A DNA stretch of 64,000 nt from Sphingomonas parapaucimobilis NBRC 15100 (GTDB lineage Bacteria; Pseudomonadota; Alphaproteobacteria; Sphingomonadales; Sphingomonadaceae), in the NCBI RefSeq assembly GCF_000787715.1, contig NZ_BBPI01000030.1:1-64000 (forward strand), given 5' to 3'. The notes under the pieces are model-generated. The model searched no databases and was not told where the DNA came from. It saw only the letters and a list, made by a program, of their open reading frames with translations. This document shows, in pieces, positions 1 through 9,509 of the stretch (the first letter of the stretch is position 1; each line of letters begins with the position of its first letter). The position numbers and the translations under genes were made by a program.

Positions 1-3000
1 GTGAATACGCGCTCAGCATCGTCGCCAGCGTGGGAAAGAGACCGTCGAGAGCACCTTTGGAGGCCGCGCTGACGATCTCCCATCCGTCGGGCTCCCGTCC
101 GATGGCAGATCTCAGCGCCTCCTTGGCCGCCCTCACCTCTTGCCAGATGTCATACAGGGCGACTTGTTGGCCACCGATCGCCTCGTTGGCGTAGAGCAGG
201 CGGAGGAGTTGCTGGGGCGACGGCGCACCCGCGGCATGAAAGTCGATCCCGAGATCGCCGCCGATCGCATCCAGCGTATCGGGGCGGCGGGGGTCAAGCG
301 CGCGCCAATGCTCATGGTGCGCGCAGGCCTGATGGGCCGCTTCGACCAACTGGTCTTCAGCGGCATTGGGGCAAGTGTCGGCGAAGCCGCTCATGAATTC
401 GCCAAACGCTCCATGTGCCTGCTCGATGAACGTCCTGGTCGTGCCGTCACCGCCGACGCCATTCTCGGCGATCGTGATCACGTCCTCCGAGCGGCTGCCG
501 AACTGCACCGGTAGCTTCACATGCGCGACCACGCGCCGCTCTTCGCCGCGGCCGTGCAGCACAAGGCTTTGGCGAAGGCGCACGGCCAAACTGTGGACCA
601 ACTGGCTGCGCAGAAATGCACGAAGATGGTCGTCGGATTTCTGCGCTTCCATGACATGGCGGAGCAATTCGTTGAAGCGGGTGCCGGCTAGCGTGCCTAT
701 GAGTCGGTCGATCCGGCGCTCGCTCAGCAGCGGATGGCTCGAGAGAGCTTCATGGTAAGTGCGCTTGAAGAGGTTGCTAAGCGCCGTGTCGCTCCACATC
801 TTGAGCAGCTTCGCGAGGTCGCCGCGCAAGGTGGGACTATCGGCCGCAGTAACCACCAGTTCGGCGACGCGTCTGGCTTCGTAGCCATTGATCCCGGCGT
901 TTCGAGCCCGCCGCTGCACGATGTAGCGCAGCATCTGATTGCGATGCCATCGCTGGTCGGCGGAATCGCCCGCAAGCCTGGCCATTTCCGCATCGAGAAA
1001 CGCATCGATGCGGTCTGAGCGAAGGGCGAAGCGGACACCTTCGCTCTCCATCGTATAGCCTATGAACTGCGATGTCTCGCCGGCCGCGTCCGTGAAGGTC
1101 TGGGAGACTCCGATCGGGTCGGCCTGTTCGACAATCCTGACTTCAGCGTCCGCTCCCCAATAGAAGCGCGACAGGTGGAGGCCGGGGCCGTTGGTCGCGC
1201 TGCCCACATAGGTTTCGAACCCGGAAAGGATCGGCCGCAATTGGCCAACATCGGCAGGCGTGCCGTCCCTGTCGAATCGCAGGGTTGGAAAGCCGCGGAG
1301 CGAACCCGTGCTGCGCATGTCGAGCGCCGCCGCCGGATCGACATTGTCCGGGATCGGCTTGGCAACCCAGTTCTGGGCATCCCACTCGACCAGCGGCGTC
1401 CAGCCGCCACCGCGAACCAGGCCGATAAGGTCGGTGCCCAAGGTTGTGGGCCGCAGGATCGTCGGCGAGATTGGAGCATCCCCGAGATCTTCGCGCGCGT
1501 CGATGGGCAAGTTGGCTAGGAGTTCAGCCGCGCTGCCGAGGTCGATCTGTTCGGCCGAAGCCTCTTCCTGGGCGTTGAGATAGGGCGCGCGGCCAAGCTT
1601 GGGCGCCCGCCAATGAACCTCAATGCTGCCCCACCGACGTGTCGCATTGCCCGGCGCCGCCGCGCCAAGGCCCAGCGCGATATCCTCGCTCTTGATGATC
1701 GGCTCGCCGCCATGAGTAGGGACGCGGATGTCCACACTCGGCAGGTCTGCAGCCCCGAACAGGGTCCGTGGCACCCACTCGATCCGGGCACGTCTGCTCC
1801 TCGCATGCTCATCGGCGGGAAAGGTGCCGAATTTGGACGTGATGTCTCGGATGAACGCCTCGGCATTCGCATAGCCTAGCCGAGCAAAGGGATCGTCATC
1901 GACCAGGCGTGAACAGGCGTCGCCGAACTCCGAAACGATCTCGCTCGAAGGCTGGCCTCCACTCCCAATTGCAGGCAGGCGCAAGGTCTCCCGCCGTGCG
2001 ATCAGATCCAGGAGCAGCGTTGCCAGTTGGCCGCGCGCCACGATCGGGTTCGAGAGGTTCAAGGGAACTTCGAAACCGCGGCTGTCCAGGAGTGCGGTTG
2101 GGCGGCGATAGTACCAGGAGTCCCGAGCAGAGTAGATCGAAAGCGTGATGCCCGTGACCGGACGATCATCATTGCCGCGACCGCCCCGGCCTTTGCGCTG
2201 AACGAAGCTGGCGAGGTTCGAGGGAGCATAATGCTGGTAGACGAACGCCATGTCGGGATCGTCATACCCGACCTCGAGCGACGCGGTCGAAAAAACCAGA
2301 TCGCTCCGCTGGATTTCTGTTTCGATGCGGGCGCTACTCCCCGAGTAGACGGGAAAGCGGGCGACGCTGAGCGGATTGCCCGGGATGTATGGGCCACGCG
2401 CCGTCCATTGCCTCTTGTCGGTGGCCGCGAACGTCCAGCACTCGCCATCACGGAACAGGTCGCATCCGAGCGGATCACCGCAGCAGGCGCGCCGTGGAAG
2501 TCCGGTCGCGGGGTGGTCCGGGTAGATTCTGGTGCGGAGGCTGGCGAGGCTCTGACCTTCTTCGGCATCCATGTAATTGCCATGGAGCCGCTTCAGCTTG
2601 TCGATCGAGTCGACAAAGACGATGCCGCGGAACCCGCCCTCGCTGCCATGCCGGCGATGCATGTTGTGCGCGAGCGCCATGGCGGACTGGATCGTTGTCG
2701 ATGCGCCCGCGACGTCACGATTGCGCGATTCAACCTCGGGTTGGACGAAGTAGAAATATTCCCGCCCCTTGGGATTTGGCTTTCGTTCGGCAGGAAGCGG
2801 TTCGATCAGCAGGGGCTCCGAGCCGCCGACGAGCTGATGCCACACATGAGCGGGCCGCCCCAGCGTCGCGCTCATGCCGACTGCGATTGGCGCATCGCCG
2901 TTCAATGCGCATCGGCCAAGGAGACGGCGCAGGCCATAACCGATCTGCGCGCCTTGAATATGCGTGTAGAGGTGGATCTCGTCGGCGAGGATGCAGCGCG

Positions 3001-6000
3001 GTCCCGCCCCGACATCGCCAAAGAGGGCGCCATAGCGGCTATCGTTTAGCCACTGATGAAGTGACTCGGTCGTGGGCAGGAACAAGGTCGGCGGTGTCGC
3101 TCGCAGGGCTTGCTTGGTCCCGATCCAGCCATCGAACTCCCAGCCGCATCCCTTGCAGTGGAGCGTGTCAGGCGCACCGTTTGTCCCAGCGGCGATGGCG
3201 AGCGGAGCGCCGCAGGCGGGCTCGGGGCACATGAAGAAGGGAAATTGATATTCGCCGGTGCGGCCAGTCGGTTCCCACGTTTCCGGGTCCGCGTATTGCC
3301 AACTTTCCGGAACGGCACCGTTTTGCAAACCTAATGTGAGCCTGGGTGCCCCATCGACTTTGCCGAGAGCCGCCAAATAGCGGGCGAGCCGCTGAGCTTG
3401 GTTGGCGGCGAGCCTGACGCGCGGATAAACGAGGATCGCCCGCGTGCCGCCGATGGAGCGAAGCCGGTCTAGTGTCGCGCCAGCGATGATGGGCAGACAG
3501 GCTGCCTCGGTCTTCCCCGAGCCTGTCTCGGCCGCGATTACGAAGCGTTCGTCGCCAGGCCCGACCCAGGCGTCGAATATCGCGGTGAACGCCCGATCCT
3601 GGAAGCCGGCAAGGTTCGGTGACGGTGCGTTCCAAGCACGCCGGAGCATCTCGGCCACCATTCGGAACGCTTCCGCAGGCTCGCTGCCTTCTCCATGCTT
3701 CGCTTCAACGGCGGCAACGGCATCACGGAGCGGACTGTCATAGGCCGGCTTTTCTCGATTGCGCAGTTCAACCTTGAGGCCGCGGACGAGATACGGCCGA
3801 TCCCCGGCATCGTCTTTGCGGAAGCGCTGCTTCGAATAGCGGACGGCGCGCGCCATTTCCGCCATTCGGCTGCGAACACGCCCTTCTTCCGCAATGAGAA
3901 TGTGCCCGTGGAGGCTCAGGAGGCGAAGCGACTCCGCGACCTCGGAGAGGTTGGCGCCAAGCCCACGCGCGAGATCCATCGGCGCGTGCCACTCTTCGAA
4001 GACGCCGAAATTGATCCGTCGGGCCTCGTGGTCCTCGAGGTGATTGAGGAGGATATAGTCTGCCGGCTGAAGATCTTCTCCGAGGGGCTCGGCCAGGTCG
4101 CGGGCGTCCGCCGGCTCGGCGTGAACCCGTGAGACATAGAGCCGGTTGTTGACCATCTCATATTGGACGATCTTGTCCGCCTCCAGACCATCAAGCACCG
4201 GCTTGAACTGGTCTTCGCCGTCTGCACCTAGCCAGTCGAAAGCGTCGCGAACCCGAGCATACAGGGCGCCTCGCCGGCCGGTCCCGGCGAGCATGATCGC
4301 TTCCTCGACGCGGTCGACCAACTCGTCCGCGTCGAGCGAATAGAGCGCACGCTGGTTAGTGAGCGGCTTAATGCTCCAAAAGGGCGGCGTGCCGGGAACG
4401 CGCTCCAGTGCGATGTGGCCGTGTCGCTGCAGGAGCCGCAGATCAGGAAAGATCTTCTTGGCGTCACTGCGCATTGCCCGGGCGAGCGTGTAGTCGGGAA
4501 CAGTGCCCCACTTGTTGACCCCGGCCATCTTGCGGACTTCTTCAAGGATCCGCAGGTGCCCGGGCGTGAGGTCAGCAAGGTCGTCCCGCACTGGCCGCGC
4601 GGCCGCGGCGATCTGCGGCAGCGGCGCCTCGTCGCTGAATGGAAGGACGCAGACATCGACGTTGACCTGGCCGTGATCGGGCGCGGACAGCTTGATGCTG
4701 TCTGCATATTTGGCGCGAAAGATGAATTCGCGCAGGGTCTCAGCCTTGTCGACCAACTCCTCGTCGGACGGCACGGCCTCGAGCAATCGCCGCGAAATGA
4801 TCAAGATGAGCTTGCCGCGTGCGCGTGTCACGGTGACATTGAGACGCTCTGGACTGAAGATGAACTCCGCTTCGGCCAGTGCGAACTCGGGGTCGGCGAC
4901 GGTGTAGCTCACGACCATTGCATCGCGCTCGCGGCCCTGGATGCGGTCGACGGTCTCAACGACTGCGCCCGCGCCTTCCGGCCCTTGGGCAAGCATGTTG
5001 CGGATCAGCGCGTTCTGCGCGCGATGTGGGCTGACAATCGCGAGGCGATGCTGCCATTTCTCGCTATCGTCCGCGCCATCCTTGGTCGGCGGCAGCCGGC
5101 GGAACAACAGGCGCCCGAGTCTGGCCGCGACCGTCGCTTCGAACGGGTTGGATGATCCGGTTGGCGGACCGTCATGGATCAGAACGCAGATCGGATACTC
5201 AGGATCGAGCGCCACGCGCTCCCAATCATCGAGCCCCTGTTCCCAGCCTTCGATCAGGGGGAGCCGCCGCTCCGGGACGACGCTCTGGTAGCGATTCTCG
5301 TAGAAGCGATCGCGGGGAAAGCGCGTGAGCGGTTCGTTCAGCCGGAACGTTTCGTCGAACGGGAACTCGGGAACTCCGGCAGCCTGGAGAAAGGCGTAGA
5401 GCGAAGATCCGAGTCGGCGGCCATCGACATCATGATCATGTTCGACCCGGATCGGGGGAAGCTGCTTGTTGTCGCCGGCAACCAGGATGCGGCCATTTTC
5501 GGCCATGCCGGCGATCGCCATCAGGCCATGGCTTAACACCATCTGCGACGCTTCATCGACGCAGGTCAGGTGGAAGAAGGCGCCGGTAAATCCGCCCTGC
5601 GCATCGATGAGCCGATTGAGGCCCCAAACCGTCATCCCAGCGACGGCATAGTCTTCGGTGAGAAGATCGGCGGTGTCATCGACGTCGAGATGCTCGACGC
5701 CCGGCCCGAGCGGGCTGGATGGCTCGCGACCAACGAAGGCAATTCGGGGCGGCACGTCCAGTTGCTGGCACCGCTCAGCGATGGCCTCGATGAGATTGAT
5801 GATGGCGTTGCGCGTGAAGGCGGAGACGAGGATCCGGCACGGTAAGCCGGCGCGCCGCCGCGCTTCAAGATAACCCGCGGCCATCCAGGCGAGGGCGTGA
5901 GTCTTGCCCGTGCCTGGGGGGCCGAGGATCAGGCCGGCGCGAGCGTCGGCAAGTCCATGCCACGCATCGATCTGCGCCCGGCGCAATGGTATGTTTGCGG

Positions 6001-6118
6001 CTTCGGTGAGGGGCTGTGCAACGTCGCGCAGGCCGGTCTCCCAAATGTCTGCATCGACCGGATCACCCGCGAAATCGAGCGGATCGCGCAGGAAGCGCAA
6101 GATTTCGGGAGCGCTCAT
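1..6118 (-). CDS. Giant SF1 + SF2 double helicase of the Dpd-like operon (partial, runs off left edge)
   Basis: The frame is open from ATG 6118 to base 1 with no stop, giving at least 2039 residues. The N-terminal part is an SF1 (UPF1/Dna2-like) helicase: Walker A GPPGTGKT at residues 66-73, a VDEAS Walker B, AGDNKQLPP, then VDRIQGRERD and LNVTVTRARG as motifs V/VI. A second helicase of SF2 type starts near residue 860: AETGSGKT, a CPEPAC...CKGC zinc-binding pair, ILADEIH as the DExH box, VGMSATLG and a C-terminal QRKGRGGRG motif VI. The stretch between the two engines has winged-helix-like character. The start overlaps the nuclease stop as ATGA (6115-6118), so the two are translationally coupled. 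Known Dpd clusters carry helicases (DpdE, DpdF, DpdJ), but I cannot assign this one to any of them. I infer a DNA-translocating restriction motor that acts with the nuclease. Confidence 0.85.
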   Translation of the reverse strand, partial: MSAPEILRFLRDPLDFAGDPVDADIWETGLRDVAQPLTEAANIPLRRAQIDAWHGLADARAGLILGPPGTGKTHALAWMAAGYLEARRRAGLPCRILVSAFTRNAIINLIEAIAERCQQLDVPPRIAFVGREPSSPLGPGVEHLDVDDTADLLTEDYAVAGMTVWGLNRLIDAQGGFTGAFFHLTCVDEASQMVLSHGLMAIAGMAENGRILVAGDNKQLPPIRVEHDHDVDGRRLGSSLYAFLQAAGVPEFPFDETFRLNEPLTRFPRDRFYENRYQSVVPERRLPLIEGWEQGLDDWERVALDPEYPICVLIHDGPPTGSSNPFEATVAARLGRLLFRRLPPTKDGADDSEKWQHRLAIVSPHRAQNALIRNMLAQGPEGAGAVVETVDRIQGRERDAMVVSYTVADPEFALAEAEFIFSPERLNVTVTRARGKLILIISRRLLEAVPSDEELVDKAETLREFIFRAKYADSIKLSAPDHGQVNVDVCVLPFSDEAPLPQIAAAARPVRDDLADLTPGHLRILEEVRKMAGVNKWGTVPDYTLARAMRSDAKKIFPDLRLLQRHGHIALERVPGTPPFWSIKPLTNQRALYSLDADELVDRVEEAIMLAGTGRRGALYARVRDAFDWLGADGEDQFKPVLDGLEADKIVQYEMVNNRLYVSRVHAEPADARDLAEPLGEDLQPADYILLNHLEDHEARRINFGVFEEWHAPMDLARGLGANLSEVAESLRLLSLHGHILIAEEGRVRSRMAEMARAVRYSKQRFRKDDAGDRPYLVRGLKVELRNREKPAYDSPLRDAVAAVEAKHGEGSEPAEAFRMVAEMLRRAWNAPSPNLAGFQDRAFTAIFDAWVGPGDERFVIAAETGSGKTEAACLPIIAGATLDRLRSIGGTRAILVYPRVRLAANQAQRLARYLAALGKVDGAPRLTLGLQNGAVPESWQYADPETWEPTGRTGEYQFPFFMCPEPACGAPLAIAAGTNGAPDTLHCKGCGWEFDGWIGTKQALRATPPTLFLPTTESLHQWLNDSRYGALFGDVGAGPRCILADEIHLYTHIQGAQIGYGLRRLLGRCALNGDAPIAVGMSATLGRPAHVWHQLVGGSEPLLIEPLPAERKPNPKGREYFYFVQPEVESRNRDVAGASTTIQSAMALAHNMHRRHGSEGGFRGIVFVDSIDKLKRLHGNYMDAEEGQSLASLRTRIYPDHPATGLPRRACCGDPLGCDLFRDGECWTFAATDKRQWTARGPYIPGNPLSVARFPVYSGSSARIETEIQRSDLVFSTASLEVGYDDPDMAFVYQHYAPSNLASFVQRKGRGGRGNDDRPVTGITLSIYSARDSWYYRRPTALLDSRGFEVPLNLSNPIVARGQLATLLLDLIARRETLRLPAIGSGGQPSSEIVSEFGDACSRLVDDDPFARLGYANAEAFIRDITSKFGTFPADEHARSRRARIEWVPRTLFGAADLPSVDIRVPTHGGEPIIKSEDIALGLGAAAPGNATRRWGSIEVHWRAPKLGRAPYLNAQEEASAEQIDLGSAAELLANLPIDAREDLGDAPISPTILRPTTLGTDLIGLVRGGGWTPLVEWDAQNWVAKPIPDNVDPAAALDMRSTGSLRGFPTLRFDRDGTPADVGQLRPILSGFETYVGSATNGPGLHLSRFYWGADAEVRIVEQADPIGVSQTFTDAAGETSQFIGYTMESEGVRFALRSDRIDAFLDAEMARLAGDSADQRWHRNQMLRYIVQRRARNAGINGYEARRVAELVVTAADSPTLRGDLAKLLKMWSDTALSNLFKRTYHEALSSHPLLSERRIDRLIGTLAGTRFNELLRHVMEAQKSDDHLRAFLRSQLVHSLAVRLRQSLVLHGRGEERRVVAHVKLPVQFGSRSEDVITIAENGVGGDGTTRTFIEQAHGAFGEFMSGFADTCPNAAEDQLVEAAHQACAHHEHWRALDPRRPDTLDAIGGDLGIDFHAAGAPSPQQLLRLLYANEAIGGQQVALYDIWQEVRAAKEALRSAIGREPDGWEIVSAASKGALDGLFPTLATMLSAYS

Positions 6119-8376
6119 GGCTGTCCTCCGAGTTGCAGGAGGAAGTTCTGGACCCGGGGACCATTGATATCCCGGTGGGTCTTGTCGATGCACCATCCCT
6201 TCGGTCCGGTCTGTCGGCGAAGGCTGGCCATGATCGCTGAATCATATTGGCGCGCCGACATGTTCACGAAGAGCGACCCATGGTCCCCATAGTTGAAGCG
6301 GATCTCCAGTGGGCGCCAGTTTGCAGGATTGAGGCGCAGATCGGGATTGTCGTCGGTGAGGATCAGATCGATGTCGTCCGGCGAGATTTCGGCATCGCGG
6401 CTTTCCGGGGGGATCGAGAAGCGAAGCCAGCGGCGTCCATTGGAATGCCTTCCTTGGCTCTCGAGCGTCAGACCAGCGAGGCACTCTCCGCGCTGCTGGC
6501 GCACCCTTGCCGGTTGCGCCAGGCGGACAAGCGTTTCCAGCAAGGCGCTGCGTGAGTCCAGCAACTCGTAAGCATACAGAAGATCAAGATCGCCGGCGTT
6601 CAGTGGGTTGAGGGTGGACTGGAAGCGGAAGGGCTGCTTCTCGAGGCGCAAGAAGGGTGGCTGCGCCGTAGCGTTCTGGCTGGTCAGCCACTCGACGAGC
6701 CGGGCCGCGGTCTCCAGCCTTGCCCTGACATCCGCTTCCACTTGGGCGACGGTGACGCCATCGCGCAGGCCTTCGCGAAGCGAACGAATGGCCTCCATCG
6801 CGAGCAATGACGAGAAGTCCCGTCGAAAGGTGCCGACCGGCGCATAAGCAGCATCGATCTGCCCGGCTGCGTGAAGTGCCTCGGAGACCTGCCGGAGGTC
6901 GTAGGACACCATCGTCGGCAAGGCGTAAAGCTGCTCGATGACGGATCGGATCGCCGTGGCCGGAAGGTGGTGCGCCCCCTTGAACTCGGGCTCGGGTACG
7001 ACATCCTCCGGCGGAAACAACCGAACGGCGTGAAGCAATCCGGTTCGGATCTGAGGATCGTCGAGGTGACGACCGATCGCCGCCTGGATCGCGCGCGCTT
7101 CGGCCGGTTCATAGATGAAGATGTGGGCCTGGAGTTGCTGATCAGGATCAGCCGCTGCATTGTGGGCGTCGACTTCGCCGAGATCGGCGATGAGCGCGGT
7201 GAACACGTCGAGCAGTGCCTGCCGCTCCGTGTCCGGGCTGCTCTTGTCGATGACGCGGATGACCGATCGAGGCGTTCCGCCGCGGCGCATAAAGGCGATT
7301 GTGACGAGATTATCTTCGACCGCGTCATGATCGGCGAGAAGGTAGAAGGCACGGTCGATGCGCGGTGGCATCAAATAGCTCATCACGTCCGGGAGGCGGC
7401 GCACCTCATTCGCCGTGATCGCGCCCGCGCGGGCGATGATGGTATCGCTCCGGCGTTGCAAGGACCAACTCGTCGGCCCAGTCGCGCCGATCCCTGCCGA
7501 TCCTGCTAGCAGCCCCGCCGTCTTCAGGCCGCGCGCTTGCAGCGCGAGCTTGCCCTCGTGCGAAACTCCGGGAACCGCGGACACGTCATTGTCAGCGGGG
7601 TCTGGGTGCTCGATCGCTTTCCGGCAATGGGCGAGATAATCGCACTGCTCACACTTGAAGTAGATGTGGAAGAACGTCTCATCGAAATTGGCGAGGACCT
7701 TCCGCTTCGCGATGCGCGGCGCATCGCGCTTCAAGAACTCCTCGACCAATCTCAGATAGGGTTTGAGCGGGAAGGTCGCCGGCTCGACAAGTCCCTCCGC
7801 CACGCGGGTTCCTGCCCGGATGTGCCAAACGGCGCCGGTCGCATCGACACTTGCGTCGATCCCGAGGTCGGCGAGCATGCCCCGCAGCAGCAGCGCGTAG
7901 AATGCGACCTGGGCCTTGTGGAAGGGCGTAGAACTGCGTGTCGCCTTGATGTCGACGATCCGAAAGAGGGTGCCGTCGGGCGTCGTCTCCCGAAACACGA
8001 TGTCGGTGTAGGATCGATTGATCTGGAGATGGTCGGGCAGGCCAAGCGCCGCGCGGAACGACGGTCCTTGTTCGAGGCCCAGTTGGGTGGCGGCCTTTTG
8101 CTTGGTCTGGCCGCGGAGAAAGGCGATCGTCTCGGCCTGGCCGAGCCGGTCTTCGTTCGGACCAGGCCTAAGCAAAGGCTCATTTTCGTGCAGCCTGGCG
8201 AGCACACGCTCCTCGAACTTGTTTCCTTCGAGTGCCCAGGCTGCGCCGCTCTCTTCCTTGACAATGGTGGCGCTGTCGCGCTCCACGCGGGACATCATAT
8301 CGTACCGCGTTTTGCGTTCGCAGCGATATTGGAACCACGATTTGACGGTGGACGCACTCAGACCCGACGCCATCAT
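6115..8376 (-). CDS. PD-(D/E)xK nuclease with Cas4/AddB-type Fe-S cysteines
   Basis: A 753-residue protein. Residues 1-260 form a RecB/Cas4-like nuclease. C19 lies in YRCERKTRY, and C242, C245 and C251 lie in a C-x2-C-x5-C motif. This four-cysteine arrangement holds a 4Fe-4S cluster in Cas4 and AddB. Between them sit GNKFEE (51-56), D125, the VDIKAT core (D142, K144) and a QVAFY motif (Q156...Y160), which match RecB-family motifs I-IV. The remaining ~490 residues are not recognised by eye and might bring ATPase-like or DNA-binding functions. It lies 48 bp downstream of queC and overlaps the giant helicase by 4 bp, so I infer the cutting subunit of the restriction arm. TM0106-type nucleases are the nearest family I can name. 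It could instead help repair or load DNA. Confidence 0.8.
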   Translation of the reverse strand: MMASGLSASTVKSWFQYRCERKTRYDMMSRVERDSATIVKEESGAAWALEGNKFEERVLARLHENEPLLRPGPNEDRLGQAETIAFLRGQTKQKAATQLGLEQGPSFRAALGLPDHLQINRSYTDIVFRETTPDGTLFRIVDIKATRSSTPFHKAQVAFYALLLRGMLADLGIDASVDATGAVWHIRAGTRVAEGLVEPATFPLKPYLRLVEEFLKRDAPRIAKRKVLANFDETFFHIYFKCEQCDYLAHCRKAIEHPDPADNDVSAVPGVSHEGKLALQARGLKTAGLLAGSAGIGATGPTSWSLQRRSDTIIARAGAITANEVRRLPDVMSYLMPPRIDRAFYLLADHDAVEDNLVTIAFMRRGGTPRSVIRVIDKSSPDTERQALLDVFTALIADLGEVDAHNAAADPDQQLQAHIFIYEPAEARAIQAAIGRHLDDPQIRTGLLHAVRLFPPEDVVPEPEFKGAHHLPATAIRSVIEQLYALPTMVSYDLRQVSEALHAAGQIDAAYAPVGTFRRDFSSLLAMEAIRSLREGLRDGVTVAQVEADVRARLETAARLVEWLTSQNATAQPPFLRLEKQPFRFQSTLNPLNAGDLDLLYAYELLDSRSALLETLVRLAQPARVRQQRGECLAGLTLESQGRHSNGRRWLRFSIPPESRDAEISPDDIDLILTDDNPDLRLNPANWRPLEIRFNYGDHGSLFVNMSARQYDSAIMASLRRQTGPKGWCIDKTHRDINGPRVQNFLLQLGGQP

Positions 8377-8424
8377 TCTCCCCCACGCCGGCCCCTCGGC
8401 GTCTTGATCTGCTCTGTTATCGAG

Positions 8425-9135
8425 TCACGCGTTGTGGCGCGATGCGTCGAACCCTTCCCATCCTTTAATCCGCAATTCGCATGAAGGGCAGGTGCCGCAG
8501 CCATATCCCCAATCATGCAGCCGATCGTGAACGCCGAGATAGCAAGTGTGCGTCGACGTCCGGATCAGCGTGACCAGCGGATCACCGCCAAGTCGCTCGG
8601 CCATGGCCCAGGTCTGCGCCTTGTCGAGCCACATGAGCGGCGTATGCAGGACGGATCGAGTGCCCATTCCGAGGTTGAGGGTCACCTGGAGCGACTTTAG
8701 CGTGTCGTCGCGGCAATCCGGATAGCCGGAGAAGTCGGTCTCGCACATGCCACCGACTAGATGACGCAGTTCGCGCCGTGACGCCAAGGCCGCTGCAAGC
8801 GTGAAGAAGATCAGGTTACGGCCCGGAACGAAGGTGTTGGGGAGCCCGTCCGTTCGCAAAGCGATCTCGGCATCTCGTGTCAGGGCCGTTTCGCTTACCT
8901 GCCCGAGGATGGAAAGATCGAGCATATGGTCGGGGCCGAGGCGTGCGCCCCATGCGTCATTGCTGGTGATCACGCCCTGTCGAAAGGCCTCGCGGCATTC
9001 AAGCTCGACCCTGTGGCGCTGACCATAATCGAAGCCAAGCGTTTCCACCCAGCCGAACGTCTCGAGCGCCCAGGCAAGACAGGTGGCGGAGTCCTGGCCG
9101 CCCGAGAAAAGCACGAGGGCGCGTTCGTCCGTCAT
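8425..9135 (-). CDS. queC: QueC, 7-cyano-7-deazaguanine (preQ0) synthase
   Basis: QueC converts 7-carboxy-7-deazaguanine to preQ0 with ATP and ammonia in the cytosol. The 236-residue protein starts [16 protein letters not shown], with the SGGQDS PP-loop at the N-terminus, and ends with the zinc-binding cysteines of the CGTCPSC motif preceded by an upstream Cys (HTCYLG). An upstream in-frame start is possible, but ATG 9135 overlaps the queD stop as TGATG and gives the normal family length. It sits inside the dpdA operon with queD and queE, so the pathway most likely feeds DNA modification rather than tRNA queuosine. Confidence 0.95.
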   Translation of the reverse strand: MTDERALVLFSGGQDSATCLAWALETFGWVETLGFDYGQRHRVELECREAFRQGVITSNDAWGARLGPDHMLDLSILGQVSETALTRDAEIALRTDGLPNTFVPGRNLIFFTLAAALASRRELRHLVGGMCETDFSGYPDCRDDTLKSLQVTLNLGMGTRSVLHTPLMWLDKAQTWAMAERLGGDPLVTLIRTSTHTCYLGVHDRLHDWGYGCGTCPSCELRIKGWEGFDASRHNA

Positions 9136-9509
9136 CACGCGGCGACCTCCTCGCCCCAATAGGAACAAGTCTCGCCGCTGCTGTCGCGATGGACGCTCAC
9201 GCGCGACAGGTTCGAGATGGTTGGCCTGAGACGATCCCAGATCCAGCGGCAAAGATTCTCCATCGTTGCCGGCCCAAGGTCATTGATCTCATCGAGGAAA
9301 CGGTGGTCGAGCGCATCGCGTGCATCTTCCATCTCGCGCTCAAGGATGCCCAGATCGACGATCATGCCCGTCACTGGATCAGGCCTGCCGCGCACGGTAA
9401 CTTCGGCGCGGTAGCTGTGACCGTGGATCCGCCGGCTGGACTCGGTATCGATGACCCGCTCGAGCGTGTGGGCCGCATCAAAACGAAACTGCTTGCTGAG
9501 TTCGAACAT
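9135..9509 (-). CDS. queD: QueD-family 6-carboxytetrahydropterin synthase
   Basis: A 124-residue protein of the 6-pyruvoyl-tetrahydropterin synthase fold. In the queuosine route QueD turns dihydroneopterin triphosphate into 6-carboxytetrahydropterin. Zinc ligands are visible in FDAAHTL and RIHGHSY, and a C-terminal Glu ([11 protein letters not shown]) fits the active site. Where E. coli QueD has its catalytic Cys in CGRLHGH, this protein has Ser (SRRIHGH), so the mechanism may differ or use a neighbouring residue. ATG 9509 overlaps the queE stop (TGATG). An ATG at 9572 would overlap queE by 64 bp and lies outside the conserved domain. Confidence 0.92.
   Translation of the reverse strand: MFELSKQFRFDAAHTLERVIDTESSRRIHGHSYRAEVTVRGRPDPVTGMIVDLGILEREMEDARDALDHRFLDEINDLGPATMENLCRWIWDRLRPTISNLSRVSVHRDSSGETCSYWGEEVAA

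Noticed and set aside
2027..3049. 340-codon plus-strand frame
   Set aside because: Antisense to the helicase motifs of the giant protein; no domain of its own.
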